DNA from: Trichoderma breve
Taxonomy: Eukaryota; Ascomycota; Sordariomycetes; Hypocreales; Hypocreaceae
Assembly (NCBI RefSeq): GCF_028502605.1
Contig: NC_079235.1
Location: 372,001 to 436,000 of the forward strand
Length of the DNA: 64,000 bases
Reading direction: 5' to 3'
The translations under genes were made by a program, and so were the position numbers. Under the pieces are notes generated by a model, which worked only from the letters and a program-made list of their open reading frames with translations, did not search any database and was not told the origin of the DNA. Positions 44,216 through 55,360 of this stretch are shown here, in pieces; positions within the stretch are counted from its first letter, which is position 1, and every line of letters starts with the position of its first letter.

Positions 44216-45231
44216 GACAAAGCCGGCGTCTAAATGAAGCGTACTTGAGGATCGTACTAGAGAGGCTGCTCAGAATCTGGAGTAGTATTAATGTTAATCT
44301 TATTGATTAGATGTTAAATGGCTAGAAAACTTGATGAAATCGTAAGGTTTAGTGTGGTGTGTATCAACTTTAAACAGGCGGACCGAACAGCTGAAAACCA
44401 AACTGACGTCACAAATGAGGCACACTGAACCAACCTATACTTTCTTCAGATGGTTTCGTATGAATAGAAATAGCAGCCTATGGCAGTTTAATTATAAATC
44501 ACTACTAAATGCAAAATTGTAGTCTATTCGGCAAGCTTAGCGGTAAAAGCAATTGACTATGGGCTCGCCAATCCCCGCTGTGGCTCTATGCCTCACAAAA
44601 CCCCAGTTGCTCACCTATTCGATTCCTAATTTAAAGTCATAAAACAACATATTGATGTGATTGGCTCGTTGCTTGTGCCCCTTTGCGCTACATGTGCTAT
44701 AATGGTGCGAAAATAGCATCCGCAGGATATTGTGATGCCTGAATCTCATCACGGCTTTCTGCCCATTCCAACCTTGAGCTCCAGACCCATGCCAAATACC
44801 CCAAGACGAAAAAAATTCTTGATTTCACTTCTACAACTCGTGTCATGTATAGCTTCACCGTAGATTGTTAAGCCAGAATGTGCTTCATAAGCAATAGTGC
44901 TTTCTAAGCGCATTTTATTTGTGTTACCATAGTATGGGTAACCAAAAGTAGAGATCTCCGCGGCAGTGAGACACACTGACTCGGACTGCTCTCTCGGTAC
45001 AATTCGGGCCGTCCTCTTCTTAAAAGCAACCCTAACGTGCGATATCATCCTCAAGTAGGCAGTGACTTTTAGACATCTCGACCTTACCAAGAGACTATTC
45101 TCGTCATTTGTTGCAACCCTAACAATAAGTGCGAAGGCTACTCCTCCAATCGCCATGTCGGAAAACATCTACGTAGGGATTTATTGCCTTAAACGGATAT
45201 ATCCTCCTCTTCTCTCCTCTACGTCTTCTTC
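44216..45231. other. Intergenic, 1016 bp
   Basis: Contains the promoter of the DapA-like gene and the 3' flank of a nitrilase gene. A 139-residue ATG-started frame at 44749-45168 (minus) has no recognisable family and is not called. Confidence 0.4.
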
Positions 45232-46303
45232 TTATGCCTTCTTCATATCCAATCCGTCAACTGTGAAGTCAAATGCATCTCGCCTCGCACGAGACGGTCT
45301 CACCCAATCGTCTCCCGGCTGCTCACATTCAGCAAAATCGACCTCTGCGATGAAAATCTCATCATCCTGGTCCCATCCCGGCCCCCCCAAAAGATTGCCA
45401 TTTGGAGAGACAATAACAGACCCTCCGCGACTCACTATTTGATCTCCTCGTTCAGCTAATTCAGTTATCCATTTCGGGAGGTCGTTTGCTCTAATGCATG
45501 GCGTAGCTGATAACACAAAAGCTCGGCTTTCAACGCCAATTGTTTGCATCAATGGAACCCAAATCTCAGTGGCATGAGCAGTTGGGCCAAGGAACAGGTT
45601 AATATTCTGCTCGTAGATACTCTGTCGTAAAAGCGGCATCCAATTCTCCCAACAAATAGCAGCTTTGTAGTTTTTAGCGCAACTTCACCTTCATGGGGGG
45701 AATATCTCATGACTTACCCGCCATCCTGAGCTTCACCCCTCTGATAACCGTTGACACAGCTTCAAGTGTTGACGGGCTCCCTTGACCCCACGCAACTCTT
45801 TCCAGGCCTGTTGGCATCACCTTGCGCCTCTTCCCAATAATACCTAACCTGGGACAGATGTAGACAATAGAGCTGTATAAAGTTCCACCACACCTTTCAA
45901 GAATACCGACAATTATGAAGACGTCAGTTGCCGCAGCTATCTTTTCCAAACGCTCTCTTGTGCCGTCTCCCCTGTATGGCCGATTGGCAGGTAGAGGTAG
46001 TTCTCGACGTATCCATTTTTGGCCAGCTCCTCTTGGTGTATCTCCAAGATCAACGGATGCCCGCCAATGGTTCATGTATGGGCTGTAATCCTTCTCTTCT
46101 CCAAAACTCCCAATTGCAGAGTTACCAAATGTGGACAGGCGCGGAAATCCGCCGATAAAGACTTCGGGGAATAGCACAAGGTCGACATCTTCGGAGCTCA
46201 ATTTTCGCACTTTAGTTTCAAGCACTTGAAGAGCTCTTTCAGGGTTGTCAAGAGTATGCACCTGCGCGGTGGCAATCTTCAATTTCTGGAGTGTCGAGGC
46301 CAT
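45232..46303 (-). CDS. Nitrilase-family carbon-nitrogen hydrolase 1, 338 aa
   Basis: Predicted exons (complement) are 45718-46303 and 45232-45662; the 55-nt intron (GTAAGT) lies just before the nucleophile exon. The catalytic triad of the nitrilase superfamily is visible: Glu47 in LVLFPEVFIGG, Lys161 in IGKRRKVMPT and Cys199 in AAICWENWMPLLR. The nitrilase branch (plant/fungal aliphatic and aromatic nitrilases, cyanide hydratase-like) is indicated by the CWEN block. It would hydrolyse a nitrile to an acid plus ammonia, or to an amide. Start at the ATG 46303 gives MASTLQKLKIATAQ. It is head-to-head with a paralogue 579 bp away on the other strand. Confidence 0.9.
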
Positions 46304-46882
46304 CACATTGAATGATAGAAAGGCTGCAACTTTGTATTCGCGATTGGCAGCTTAGCGGGATTGTGTGATATAGCTTTGAAGCTAGTAGAATAATGAATTC
46401 GCGTTGAACATGACGAACGATCACTATATATCAATTACTATACATAGCACAACACCATACCAAGGTGAGATAATGCTCAACCATCCGTGATTACGCTCAA
46501 AATTGCCTAATGTATGGAGGGGCAACACAAAATATGGTGTGCTTGGGGGATGTAGCCAATGAAAGAACGCCGTCTGGATCGCTTATGCCGGCTTTCTCGC
46601 GAACTAACGGAAGACGGCGGATGTGGAGGAAACAACTGGAGTTTTACCCCAGGATCATCACAAATGGTGGGAAGAGATGTGTCTGACAATCTTGCGGGGA
46701 ACACTGATATTCATTGATAAGACGTTCAATAAAAAGAGAGAAGCTGCTACATGTTATACCTGCTTCAAAACTCTAAATAACTACCTCACTGTCCTTCATT
46801 TGGTGCTCAGGTGGTTTTGTCGCTTTCAAGCGCTTATTTGATCATTACCAACCCTACACAAACAGAAATCCTACCTCTAAAC
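46304..46882. promoter_or_regulatory. Divergent promoter between two nitrilase genes
   Basis: 579 bp spans two nitrilase starts (46303 minus and 46883 plus). The intervening short frames are not credible genes. The arrangement would allow shared inducible control, although no specific site is identified. Confidence 0.45.
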
Positions 46883-47884
46883 ATGCCCAAGATTCTCAAG
46901 ATTGCTGCGGCACAATGCCGAACCCTCGATACAACTAGCAACACTCTCAAGCAACTTGAGAACAAGGTCAAAGAAGGTGCTGCTGAGGGTGTTGACCTCA
47001 TTCTTTTCCCTGAAGTTTACTTGGGTGGATATCCTAGATCAGCAACATTTGGCGCCAAAATTGGTGAGCGCACTCCGGACGGCTATCACCAGTACTTGTC
47101 GTATTTCCAAGGAGCCGTCGATCTGGGAGATACTCCTGAAGGCGCATATGATGATTGGGTTAGTCGGCAACTGCCTACCAACGACAACGGAGTGCGCGGA
47201 GACGGCACACGGGAAGAGCTAGAGAGAATTGCGCACGAGACTGGAGTCTACATAGTCACTGGCGTGTTGGAGAGATCTGGAGGCACTTTGTACTGCGCCG
47301 TGGTGTATGTCGATCCAGCCAAGGGAATTGTTGGAAAGCGACGCAAAGTTCTTCCAACGGGAAGTGAGCGACTCGTCTGGGGCCAGGGCCAGCCTCGATC
47401 ACTCAAAGCCGTGAGCACAACTATTAAAGGAGTCAAAATCTGTCTTGCTGCCGCCATCTGCTGGGAGAACTACATGCCTCTTTTGCGCCAGACTCTGTAT
47501 CAGCAGAATGTCAACTTGTATCTTGCGCCAACTGCCGATGGAAGAGCAACATGGCTTCCACTTATGCAAACAATCGGATTCGAGGGACGGACTTTTGTTG
47601 TGAGCTCTAATCAAGCTGTCCGCGACGATCAGCTTCCCGAGTGGATCAGTGAGGTGAAGCGGGAGGGCAAGTTCATTAGCGGTGGAGGATCGTGCATTAT
47701 TTCTCCATTTGGTAAGGTTTTGGCTGGACCAAGTTGGGACAAGGATGGCGAGCTGCTCATCCAGGAGCTGGATTTTGAGGAGTGTGAGAAGGGTCGGCTG
47801 GACTTGGATGTTGCTGGATCTTATTCACGGAATGACTCGTTTCACCTGGAGGTTAAGGGTCTTGACTTGATCCCACCACCTTAG
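46883..47884 (+). CDS. Nitrilase-family carbon-nitrogen hydrolase 2, 333 aa
   Basis: A single exon, with the start at 46883 ([12 protein letters not shown]); an upstream extension of the frame lacks protein-like sequence. The triad is complete: Glu44 in [13 protein letters not shown], Lys155 in [10 protein letters not shown] and Cys193 in [14 protein letters not shown]. It is strongly colinear with the divergent nitrilase at 45232-46303: PRx[34 protein letters not shown] in both, and the GGTLY block. The paralogue has lost or gained one intron. Predicted role: nitrile hydrolysis in the cytosol, possibly of plant or self-made nitriles. The two copies may differ in substrate. Confidence 0.92.
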   Translation: MPKILKIAAAQCRTLDTTSNTLKQLENKVKEGAAEGVDLILFPEVYLGGYPRSATFGAKIGERTPDGYHQYLSYFQGAVDLGDTPEGAYDDWVSRQLPTNDNGVRGDGTREELERIAHETGVYIVTGVLERSGGTLYCAVVYVDPAKGIVGKRRKVLPTGSERLVWGQGQPRSLKAVSTTIKGVKICLAAAICWENYMPLLRQTLYQQNVNLYLAPTADGRATWLPLMQTIGFEGRTFVVSSNQAVRDDQLPEWISEVKREGKFISGGGSCIISPFGKVLAGPSWDKDGELLIQELDFEECEKGRLDLDVAGSYSRNDSFHLEVKGLDLIPPP

Positions 47885-48194
47885 ATAGAGAATGCGAGAC
47901 TAATTTCGCTAAGCTTAGAAAGCTTAGTATTATTCTGTCGGATACAGTATGGGTATTGACATGTCCAACAAGGGTTCCACAATAGCATGCGAGTATTAGT
48001 TATCCGTTGTATCTAATGACGGTAGCTTAACAGATGGTAACACATGGCACTCAGAATAGATCGGAAACAAAAGTAGATATAATTGTGTCTGTCTGTCTAT
48101 CTCTCTAACAGTGCATCTCTAACAGTGTCTAATCAACAATGCTTAAATAACAACTGCTGGCTTGATGAATCTATCGCTGACTATTTCCACCCGC
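47885..48194. other. Convergent spacer, 310 bp
   Basis: 3' flanks of the nitrilase and SDR genes. A CTCTAACAGTG unit occurs twice near 48102-48126. No gene. Confidence 0.5.
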
Positions 48195-48899
48195 TTATGG
48201 GTTGATTCGGATCTCCTCGGTCCAAGCACTCTTCTCCTGGTTATACAGATCCCACGCCTTGCTTGAGACATTCTCGTTGTTAAGGTTGGGGTTCTCATCT
48301 GCAACAGTGCCGGCAACAGCCAACAAGCAGATGTGGATACCCAAATCGGCAAACTTTTGGCGAAGTGACAAAGTAAGGTTCTTCTGAGAAGCCTTTGTAA
48401 GAGAGAGAGAGAAGAGATCCTCAAGAGGAGTCTCTGGAAGGTGAGAGTTGGTGACCATCAGAGTCGGCTTAGCGGTGGAGTCCTGCTTAGCCAGGGCAGA
48501 GAGCTGAGGAATTGCCCACTTGGCGGTGTTGTGAAGAGCAATGGTGGAGACCTTAAAGTCCTCAAGGATGCTCTCGTCATCAAACTCCAAGAGAGGAGTC
48601 AGAGCAATGACAGCAGCGTTGAACAAGACGAACTCGGGAGTTCCAAGATCATTGGTGATCTGTGCGAGAGTAGCCGCAAGTGCCTGGCTATTGGCGATGT
48701 CGGTGGGGTAAGTCTGGATCTCCACCTGTCCTGGAGCAGCGCTGTTTACAAAAGCAGCATCTTTCTCCAGTTTGGCAGGGTTTCTAGCCACGAGAGCCAC
48801 CTTGTTGAATCGTTTGGAAGCGAAGATGGCGGCAGTGTGGGAACCAATTCCAGGGCCGGAGCCGATGATGACCACAGAGTTGTTAGATCGGGAAGCCAT
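48195..48899 (-). CDS. Atypical SDR lacking the catalytic tyrosine, 234 aa
   Basis: A single exon. The Rossmann start is VVIIGSGPGIGSHTAAIFA, with a GSGPGIG glycine pattern like that of short-chain NAD(P)-binding proteins. DIANSQALAATLAQI and LFNAAVIALTPLLEF are recognisable blocks, the latter replacing NNAG with FNAA. The catalytic region reads NSHLPETPLEDLFSLSLTKASQ. The Lys of Tyr-x3-Lys is present, but the Tyr four residues before it is Leu. The C-terminus keeps LGIHICLLAVAGTVAD. The protein probably binds NAD(P) but may lack classical SDR catalysis. Normal length and an intact frame argue for function. It is divergent from the Zn2Cys6 gene at 49504. Confidence 0.85.
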   Translation of the reverse strand: MASRSNNSVVIIGSGPGIGSHTAAIFASKRFNKVALVARNPAKLEKDAAFVNSAAPGQVEIQTYPTDIANSQALAATLAQITNDLGTPEFVLFNAAVIALTPLLEFDDESILEDFKVSTIALHNTAKWAIPQLSALAKQDSTAKPTLMVTNSHLPETPLEDLFSLSLTKASQKNLTLSLRQKFADLGIHICLLAVAGTVADENPNLNNENVSSKAWDLYNQEKSAWTEEIRINP

Positions 48900-49503
48900 T
48901 GTGATTTAAAGTTGTGTGATAAGACAAAGTATATAGTTTGAGTTTGTGAAAAGAGATAGTTATTGTTTAAGTGCTGATGCTATTGTTTGTTGCTCGAGAC
49001 AATTCCCAAATCGATGAGACCGCCATCTTAGTCTTTATAGAACTTTCTCAGACACCCAACTCTCTCAAACAACTTGGTTTGGTCATCCTTCAACATAATC
49101 AATATTATTTTTCATCATGGAGTTTTCAGCATCGATTATTCATCCATCGTATAGTCCTTAGCTGATTAATGTCAATGAATCGCCGGAAAGAATGCCTTCT
49201 TGGGGCATACATGACATCTCCGCGGAGTGCCTATAAGCACCCTTGAGTGTACATACCGTAAACTGCTAGGGCCATCTCCCCTGCTCCACGTCGCCGCCGA
49301 GTGTGGCTTACGGCAGTAGATCCGGCTTTTGGTTCCATCTGACGTCTTAGAAGGCCTTCTAGTCTAGTCGAATCCCACCGAATACCGAGTCCTGCTTACT
49401 AACATAGGAGATTGCCGGCTATCTCGCTTCGATCGACTAACTCGATAGTACAACAACGAGCGCTGTCGCACCCTTACTCAGTTGAAGAGCCAGCATCGTG
49501 AAC
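48900..49503. promoter_or_regulatory. Divergent promoter between SDR and Zn2Cys6 genes
   Basis: 604 bp between starts at 48899 (minus) and 49504 (plus). Several CGG/CCG triplets occur in 49290-49330, compatible with Zn2Cys6 sites but not diagnostic. Confidence 0.4.
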
Positions 49504-51534
49504 ATGACAGAGAAACGAAGGAGACGTACGGGCTGCCTTACTTGTCGTGCACGGCATGTCAAGTGTGACGAGAGGAAACCAGAATGCGAACGTTGTGAAG
49601 CTGGGAATATCGAATGTGCGGGTTATCTTCCGAAGAGGCAAGTTCAAGTACGCGAGCCGCAGCGTCGCAGTCATCGTCGTGGGGCTTCTTCAGCTCTGAA
49701 CAGCGCACAATCTCTTTCTCCAGACTCTCCATCTTGTTCATCGTCAATTGGAGAAGGATTGAATTATTCTCAGCAACTTTTCCGCAACGATGGCCTCCCT
49801 CTCATTGGATTGCCTAGCAATCCACGTCCCTCTCAACGGCCACTCGCCGGGGCACGAGAGGTATTGGCCTATCACCAGTACCTATTCCGCACATTGCCAA
49901 TCTTGTTCCCAGCAGAGCACTTATGGTTCTGGAGAGATCGTCTGTGTGAGGAAGCATGGGGAATTGAGTACCTCTACATGATGTTTTCTTCCCTTGGAAG
50001 TATGCATCGCGCCGTGTTAATGATGTCGATGCCCGGAGAGAACGACCAAGATCGTGGGCTTGACACGAAAGTAATCGCCATTCAAGCGTACACATTTGCT
50101 CTCCAGGAATTAAGTCGCAATTTTGAGGAGGCAAAGAAGACAAAGGATATTCTCATTGCGACGCTGATACTGATGGCCTATTTTGAGGTACGAAAGCCAG
50201 TTCATTTAAGATCTCTATTCGGTAATGTTGTATCTGATAACATCGGCGAGAAGTGTTTCGCAGGTAACATAACAGCAGCATGCGGTCATATACATTCAGC
50301 GAACCACTACTTCGAGATGTATAAAAGCAGTGCATCACATTCTCAAACTCTTGGTGTCCCTGCTTTAGACTGCCTCGACACAGCTCTTCAGGGGCTCGGT
50401 TGGACACGATTCATGGCACTCCCACTTCAAAACAAAATTCCCTCAACACGACAAGCATTGGCATGTGATGAAGCCTGTGCTACGCCGTCGTCTCTAAGAC
50501 AGAGTCTCCTCAATCTCTTAGCTGAGTCAGGATTGGAGGATCTCATTTGGAATTTAGTTCCACGATATTCTAAGTCGATGGCATTAACCAAGCTTCACTG
50601 GTTGCAACAAAAGCTACGAGCGTGGAGAAACTCCAACAAGTCAATTCTACTGCCTTTAACATCAGACACAGCCGAAGCAGGCGAAGAAAATCCTGAAATA
50701 CAGACATTTACGATCCCGCCTCTCCTCCACAAGACGACAACACCATACAACGCATCTGCAATTCTATGCAGTTTTCTTTTTGGCCGCACATTCTGGTTGC
50801 TATCAATACTTGAAGGTGGGCAAAATACAGAGGCGTACAAGCATCTAGCATATCTGTATTTCTACGAAACTATGCAGTTTGCAGCAACAGAAGGGGCATT
50901 CAAGACAGCATTGCCAAGTAGCAACGGCTCGCAAAGTCCAGTTCTTTTACTATGTGAAGATGTTGAAAACGGCACCTTGCCTATGCTTTACATAGTTGGC
51001 CAATGCAGTCCTCAGCCATCGTGGCTCCTTTGGATCGCACAACTGATGAAACACGTCGGACGACAAGGTCTATATAACGGCCTCGTCTACGCAACCAGTC
51101 TCGAAACATGGCACTCCTTTGAAATCAGCAACAGCCTCCTGAGGCAAGATTCACTAGAGCAGTACCCAAGTCCTGCATTACGGACCATCTCAGTGCTCAT
51201 TCCCGACGCGGTTGGAAACCACTTCATTACATATTACGCCAAGCCAGCGGGAATAGACGGGTTATTGATGAGCAATGATGGCCTAATGTACTATCTGCTT
51301 GGCCACACTCACATAACACATCGACCTGCGGATGGCCAGATCGAGCAGGATACTCATATCTATCATCAGCAAGGATTAGGAATGGAGTTATTCACGCCTG
51401 ATTGGCTTCAGAGCCGGCCAATCTGTCTCGACTGGCGACAGCGGTCGCTACAAGTAGAATTTGAGCTGGACCGTATACTACAAGACCACATCAATGGGGG
51501 ACAGCTTTTGGTACCTGTAAAATATGACCAATAG
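49504..51534 (+). CDS. Zn2Cys6 transcription factor, 676 aa (or ~654 if an in-frame intron is spliced)
   Basis: The zinc cluster lies at C11-x2-C14-x6-C21-x6-C28-x2-C31-x6-C38 (RRTGCLTCRARHVKCDERKP), preceded by a basic start as in many regulators with a fungal transcription factor 2 C-terminus. The Ser/Pro-rich linker follows, then the helical region containing REVLAYHQYLFRTLP and SAILCSFLFGRTFWLLS. A 66-nt segment at 50188-50253 begins GTACG, ends AAG, and keeps the frame. Its removal restores the expected junction LMAYFECFAGNITAA, so it is probably an intron despite being translatable. The target is unknown. Its divergent neighbour is the atypical SDR, and the nitrilases are nearby. Confidence 0.9.
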   Translation: MTEKRRRRTGCLTCRARHVKCDERKPECERCEAGNIECAGYLPKRQVQVREPQRRSHRRGASSALNSAQSLSPDSPSCSSSIGEGLNYSQQLFRNDGLPLIGLPSNPRPSQRPLAGAREVLAYHQYLFRTLPILFPAEHLWFWRDRLCEEAWGIEYLYMMFSSLGSMHRAVLMMSMPGENDQDRGLDTKVIAIQAYTFALQELSRNFEEAKKTKDILIATLILMAYFEVRKPVHLRSLFGNVVSDNIGEKCFAGNITAACGHIHSANHYFEMYKSSASHSQTLGVPALDCLDTALQGLGWTRFMALPLQNKIPSTRQALACDEACATPSSLRQSLLNLLAESGLEDLIWNLVPRYSKSMALTKLHWLQQKLRAWRNSNKSILLPLTSDTAEAGEENPEIQTFTIPPLLHKTTTPYNASAILCSFLFGRTFWLLSILEGGQNTEAYKHLAYLYFYETMQFAATEGAFKTALPSSNGSQSPVLLLCEDVENGTLPMLYIVGQCSPQPSWLLWIAQLMKHVGRQGLYNGLVYATSLETWHSFEISNSLLRQDSLEQYPSPALRTISVLIPDAVGNHFITYYAKPAGIDGLLMSNDGLMYYLLGHTHITHRPADGQIEQDTHIYHQQGLGMELFTPDWLQSRPICLDWRQRSLQVEFELDRILQDHINGGQLLVPVKYDQ

Positions 51535-52291
51535 CATTACTTACTCAGATATCTCAAAGAGACAAGTCGAGATTCCAAAAAGGCGTAGAAGCAACAAGTT
51601 GGTTGGAAGCGTTCGAATACTAAATTCAAGGCACACTTGAGCCATGCAAAGTATACAATTGATTCTAGATGCTTTTTCTTTCTTTTTTTCTTTAAAAAAA
51701 AAAAATAGTACCGTTGAATTATTGCTATTTCTCTCTATCCATGGCGAATTCCAGGCCAAGGAACATTCCATCCATCACTGCAACACGTGACTCTCTGCTT
51801 CATATTAGATGAAGCTACCGCCGAATCTATCAGTTATCTCACAGAAGCTCAGGATGTCCATCGTCCTCGGAGAAGCATAATACAAAGATGTAAAACTGTA
51901 AGCCATGACCACATTCCCTAGAAACAAAACCACTCAAGCTAACGGGAACGAGCCCCCACCAGCAATCTCATTAAGCCGATGGCATGGATTATCATGTGCT
52001 AACTGTTATAAGGGGCTCTATCGGATACTCCATCGGATAGTCTATCGGATAGTCTACTGCGCAATATCTTGCAGCTGTTGGTGAGGTGAGGTGGTGAAAG
52101 GGACATAGTGCAGCTGACAAATAACAAGACTTGGTAAATGCCGATGGATGTTTTGCATATTTGTAATGGTAACGCAACATGTCTCGAATCCATCTTGCTA
52201 ACTATATACGTATGAACCAATTATTAATGTACATTTATTTGGAATTATTCATGACTCGTTATAGGTGAAAAAAGCTAGTCCACGAAAATCC
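51535..52291. other. Convergent intergenic spacer, 757 bp
   Basis: Contains an A-rich/T-rich block at 51674-51707 and three copies of ATCGGATA-like units near 52018-52056 (tcggatactc, tcggatagtc twice). Nothing coding recognised. Confidence 0.5.
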
Positions 52292-53859
52292 TCAGCCTGA
52301 TAAATTTGTATTCCCCCATCCCAGTTGCTGCAAGTGAAATCCCGCCTTCTCCCTACATGCGGATGAAAGACCAAAGGATTCAACAATTTCGAGACAAAAT
52401 GCAATCTGTACACAAGCTCCCGCATTCAGTTCTGTTTCGCCCTCCTCTTTAGCCAACTCCGCAATTCTAAACAGAAGAGAAGCATAGAGCTGTTGTTCCC
52501 CTATGAGGCGATCTTCGCAAGACTCAAGGTTCTCTCCAAATGCAACATGTTCAACTAGGATTCTAGCGGAATAGAACAACGCCTCTGGCATCGCTGTGCA
52601 AAAGTCACCGCCCCCATCGATCCATGTGTTACACTCAAGGCAATCGTCTGCCTCATCATCTTCATCGGGACATTCGTTCATCCTTCGACTGGTTTCATGG
52701 GCAAGAAGAATGCTCTGTATGTACCGCTCTTTGTATACACTTAACTCAGCAGAAAGCTCTTCCACGGAAACAGCAGGTTTTGTATGAATGGAGGAGTTGC
52801 TGTCGAGTCCTCCGGACTTCAGAAGATTTGGAAGCACCAAAAGGATATCAATGAGCTTATCCATGTCATTTTTTCCAGATACTGCAAAAGGAATGGTGCG
52901 CCATTCTTCGGATGCTAATGCTGACAATCTTCGGTTTCGAAACGACGAAAACGCCTATTAAACAGAATCAGCTCATTGTCCAAGGAAACAAAAACTAGGC
53001 AAGATCTATTACCTCGAGCAATCGTAAAGAGCGAAACAGCAGATGCAATCCACCAGCCTGACAGCTTTCTGGGCCTCGTAGCTGAAGTAGGCTGGTAACT
53101 CCGTGTAAGTGTTTCAGCCAACTCGCGGTCGAGGATGGACTAATGAGCTCAAAGTACAGGAGCATCATTGATGTAAAGACCTCCTGATCATCAGGTATGT
53201 AGGGAGAACTAGGAGAATTCAGATAAGGGGTAAGTCTAGAGCGTTGGCTTCGTAGAGCGGCAACGTAGCAATGCTCGGCTGCACGTAGAGCAGCTGCATT
53301 TTGAGCTACTCTGCCATGGTACGCCGTTGCCGCGGCTCGTATTGATTGTCTGATTGGAGCGTCTCCGCTATTCAGGAATTCATGTAGGTGATTCATCCAT
53401 GACTGGTGAGGACCACAGCCGGAGCTAGGTTTGGCAAACGAATCGATAAAGGTTGTCAGAAATAATTGGTCAAATGCCGGAGCAACTGAGGGCTGATATA
53501 TAGTTGGAGATTCGCCCGCAGTTCTTCGTGCACATTCGAATTGTCTAATTGCCGCACTGGTTATCGGGACTTGTTGATACGTAGGTGCAACCTGTATCTG
53601 CAGTTTCTTTTCGGCCTTTGGGCCGCGTTCCGTTTGCACCGCATGGACAAAGATTGTGCCCGTCTGTGGCCCCGGACAAGGCCGTCGCATACGTTGGCAC
53701 TGGGAGCACTGAGGCAGTTTCTCATCACACTTGCGACGGCGTCAATAAGTTAGCCAATGAGTCGCAAAACAAAAGCTCGATGCGTCGGGACGGTTCCACC
53801 TTGACTTTTCGTTGCAAGCAACGAGCACAGCCCTTGCTACGGCTCACTGAGCGAACCAT
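52292..53859 (-). CDS. Zn2Cys6 transcription factor, 479 aa
   Basis: Predicted exons (complement) are 53800-53859, 53013-53729 and 52292-52954. The first intron (70 nt) interrupts the zinc cluster. After splicing, C11-x2-C14-x6-C21-x6-C28-x2-C31-x6-C38 is complete (GCARCLQRKVKCDEKLPQC). The start MVRSVSRSKGCARC agrees with the short N-termini of this class. The middle region has AEHCYVAALRS, EVFTSMMLLYFELI and TASWLKHLHGVTSLLQLRGP, the fungal transcription factor 2 pattern. The last exon is acidic with EDDEADD. The long, empty 1.5 kb upstream may hold its promoter. Targets are unknown. Confidence 0.9.
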
Positions 53860-55360
53860 CCTAGAAATTACTGGACCGACGGCGACTGAGTCAGTTGAGA
53901 AGCTGCCTGTCGAGAAGAATTGACGGCCGCAGCTGGAGTTGCTATGATCCCAGATGGGCAATTTTTGCGAAGTGCTGCTTGTGCCCTTAATGAGTAGGCA
54001 GAGCTTTGATCTTTAAATTGGAGAGGCCGGGCCGAGTACCGAGTAAGTAAGTATACCGACGAGATGGGGATGCAAATGCGCTTCACGAGCTACGGCCTTC
54101 GTGCTTACTAAAAGGAAAACAAGATAATTGGCAATGCCCACTCTCTAAGGTTATAGTAGATTCAAGGCTCTTGTTTGAAGCATCCCATGCTTACTGTGGC
54201 GCAAGTGTATAGTAAGCCTTTAATTCATCCAAAGGGGTGAGGTTTCTTCTCATCGTTTGTTCCAAGCGAAGAGAAGTCACGGGTCGGGGATAATTTGAAG
54301 TTTTCGGAGTAAGGTGGAGGTGAGACGACTAGGAGCTAGCGGAATACGACCAGTTAGGACCAGCGCCGGCTTCAATCCCGGTTAGTGATTCCGAAGTTAT
54401 CAACTCTCAACTCATCATAACTAGACAAAGTTGAGAATAAGGAGAGGCTAACGTTACAAGCATTACGTCTTTGAGAACTAATAGAAAAGATATCTCTATT
54501 CTAGAAAAGAGAAACTAGCAAAGAGAAAAGACCCAATCCTACATGGCGTTGAAAGTACAAGCGTACAAGCACTCTTTCGGAATCGCGTTGATTCCACTCT
54601 TTAAGCTATCAGCCTTACCTCAACCTTTCCATCGCTAACCGCATCAAACCATCAACATATTAGCTTTGGATCAAGAAGCTTGAAAGCCTCAAAGGGAGCT
54701 CGAAAGAATAGCTATAACTGGAAGTTGTAACTGGAGCTTGATGCGCAAAAGACTTTTCGATCGAATCCGAATCCGGATACCGTACAGATAGCCTCGGCCA
54801 CACTCGCCTTGCGCCGTCCTGCGCCATCCTCACTATTCAGAGTCTAAAACGACAGGGCTATGTCATAATGCTCAGATTTTTCTCAAATGACATGCTTCAT
54901 TAGAAATGCAATTCATTTTGAATTATCAAGCAATTCGCATAGCGCTTACTCGTGAGGCATTTTGCATCAACTTGTTTTATCGTGTTTTCACGATTTGCAG
55001 CAAAAATCCTGCATATTGAGTCTGCGATTGGTGTTGTTTGCAATAACAGTTTGAAGATGGTGCTAACACTGAGGCTTACAAATGAGGCTTTCGAGCGAAT
55101 CCTATTAAATAGAGAAGATCACGAATTAGTAGTTTCACTCCGCGTTCAGAGGAGGAAGAAACAAAGCATTTCCTTTTACGGCAAAACACCCCGTGTGGTC
55201 CTTCACCATTCTAATCAGCAATATTCAGTCGTCTCCTTTATTTGACCATCACCCCGCGGCAGCTTTGTCGACTTATTCTAAGTAATCTTCACTATTAGAT
55301 ACTGTTTTGTTTGTTTGTTTGTTCTTTGAGTTTGACTAATTGCCAAAACTAGCCAGCAAG
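53860..55360. other. 1.5 kb divergent intergenic region
   Basis: Between the Zn2Cys6 start and the MDR start. The minus-strand frame near 53868-54086 and the plus-strand frame 54952-55245 are short and without family signs. A TTTGTTTGTTTG run lies at 55305-55321, just before the MDR gene. Confidence 0.4.

Noticed and set aside
44749..45168. 139-residue ATG-started frame on the minus strand
   Set aside because: No domain, signal peptide or family-like pattern, and it overlaps the nitrilase 3' flank; too weak to call.
54952..55245. Plus-strand frame of 97 residues before the MDR gene
   Set aside because: Starts without a good ATG context, lies in the AT-rich promoter region and shows no recognisable motif.
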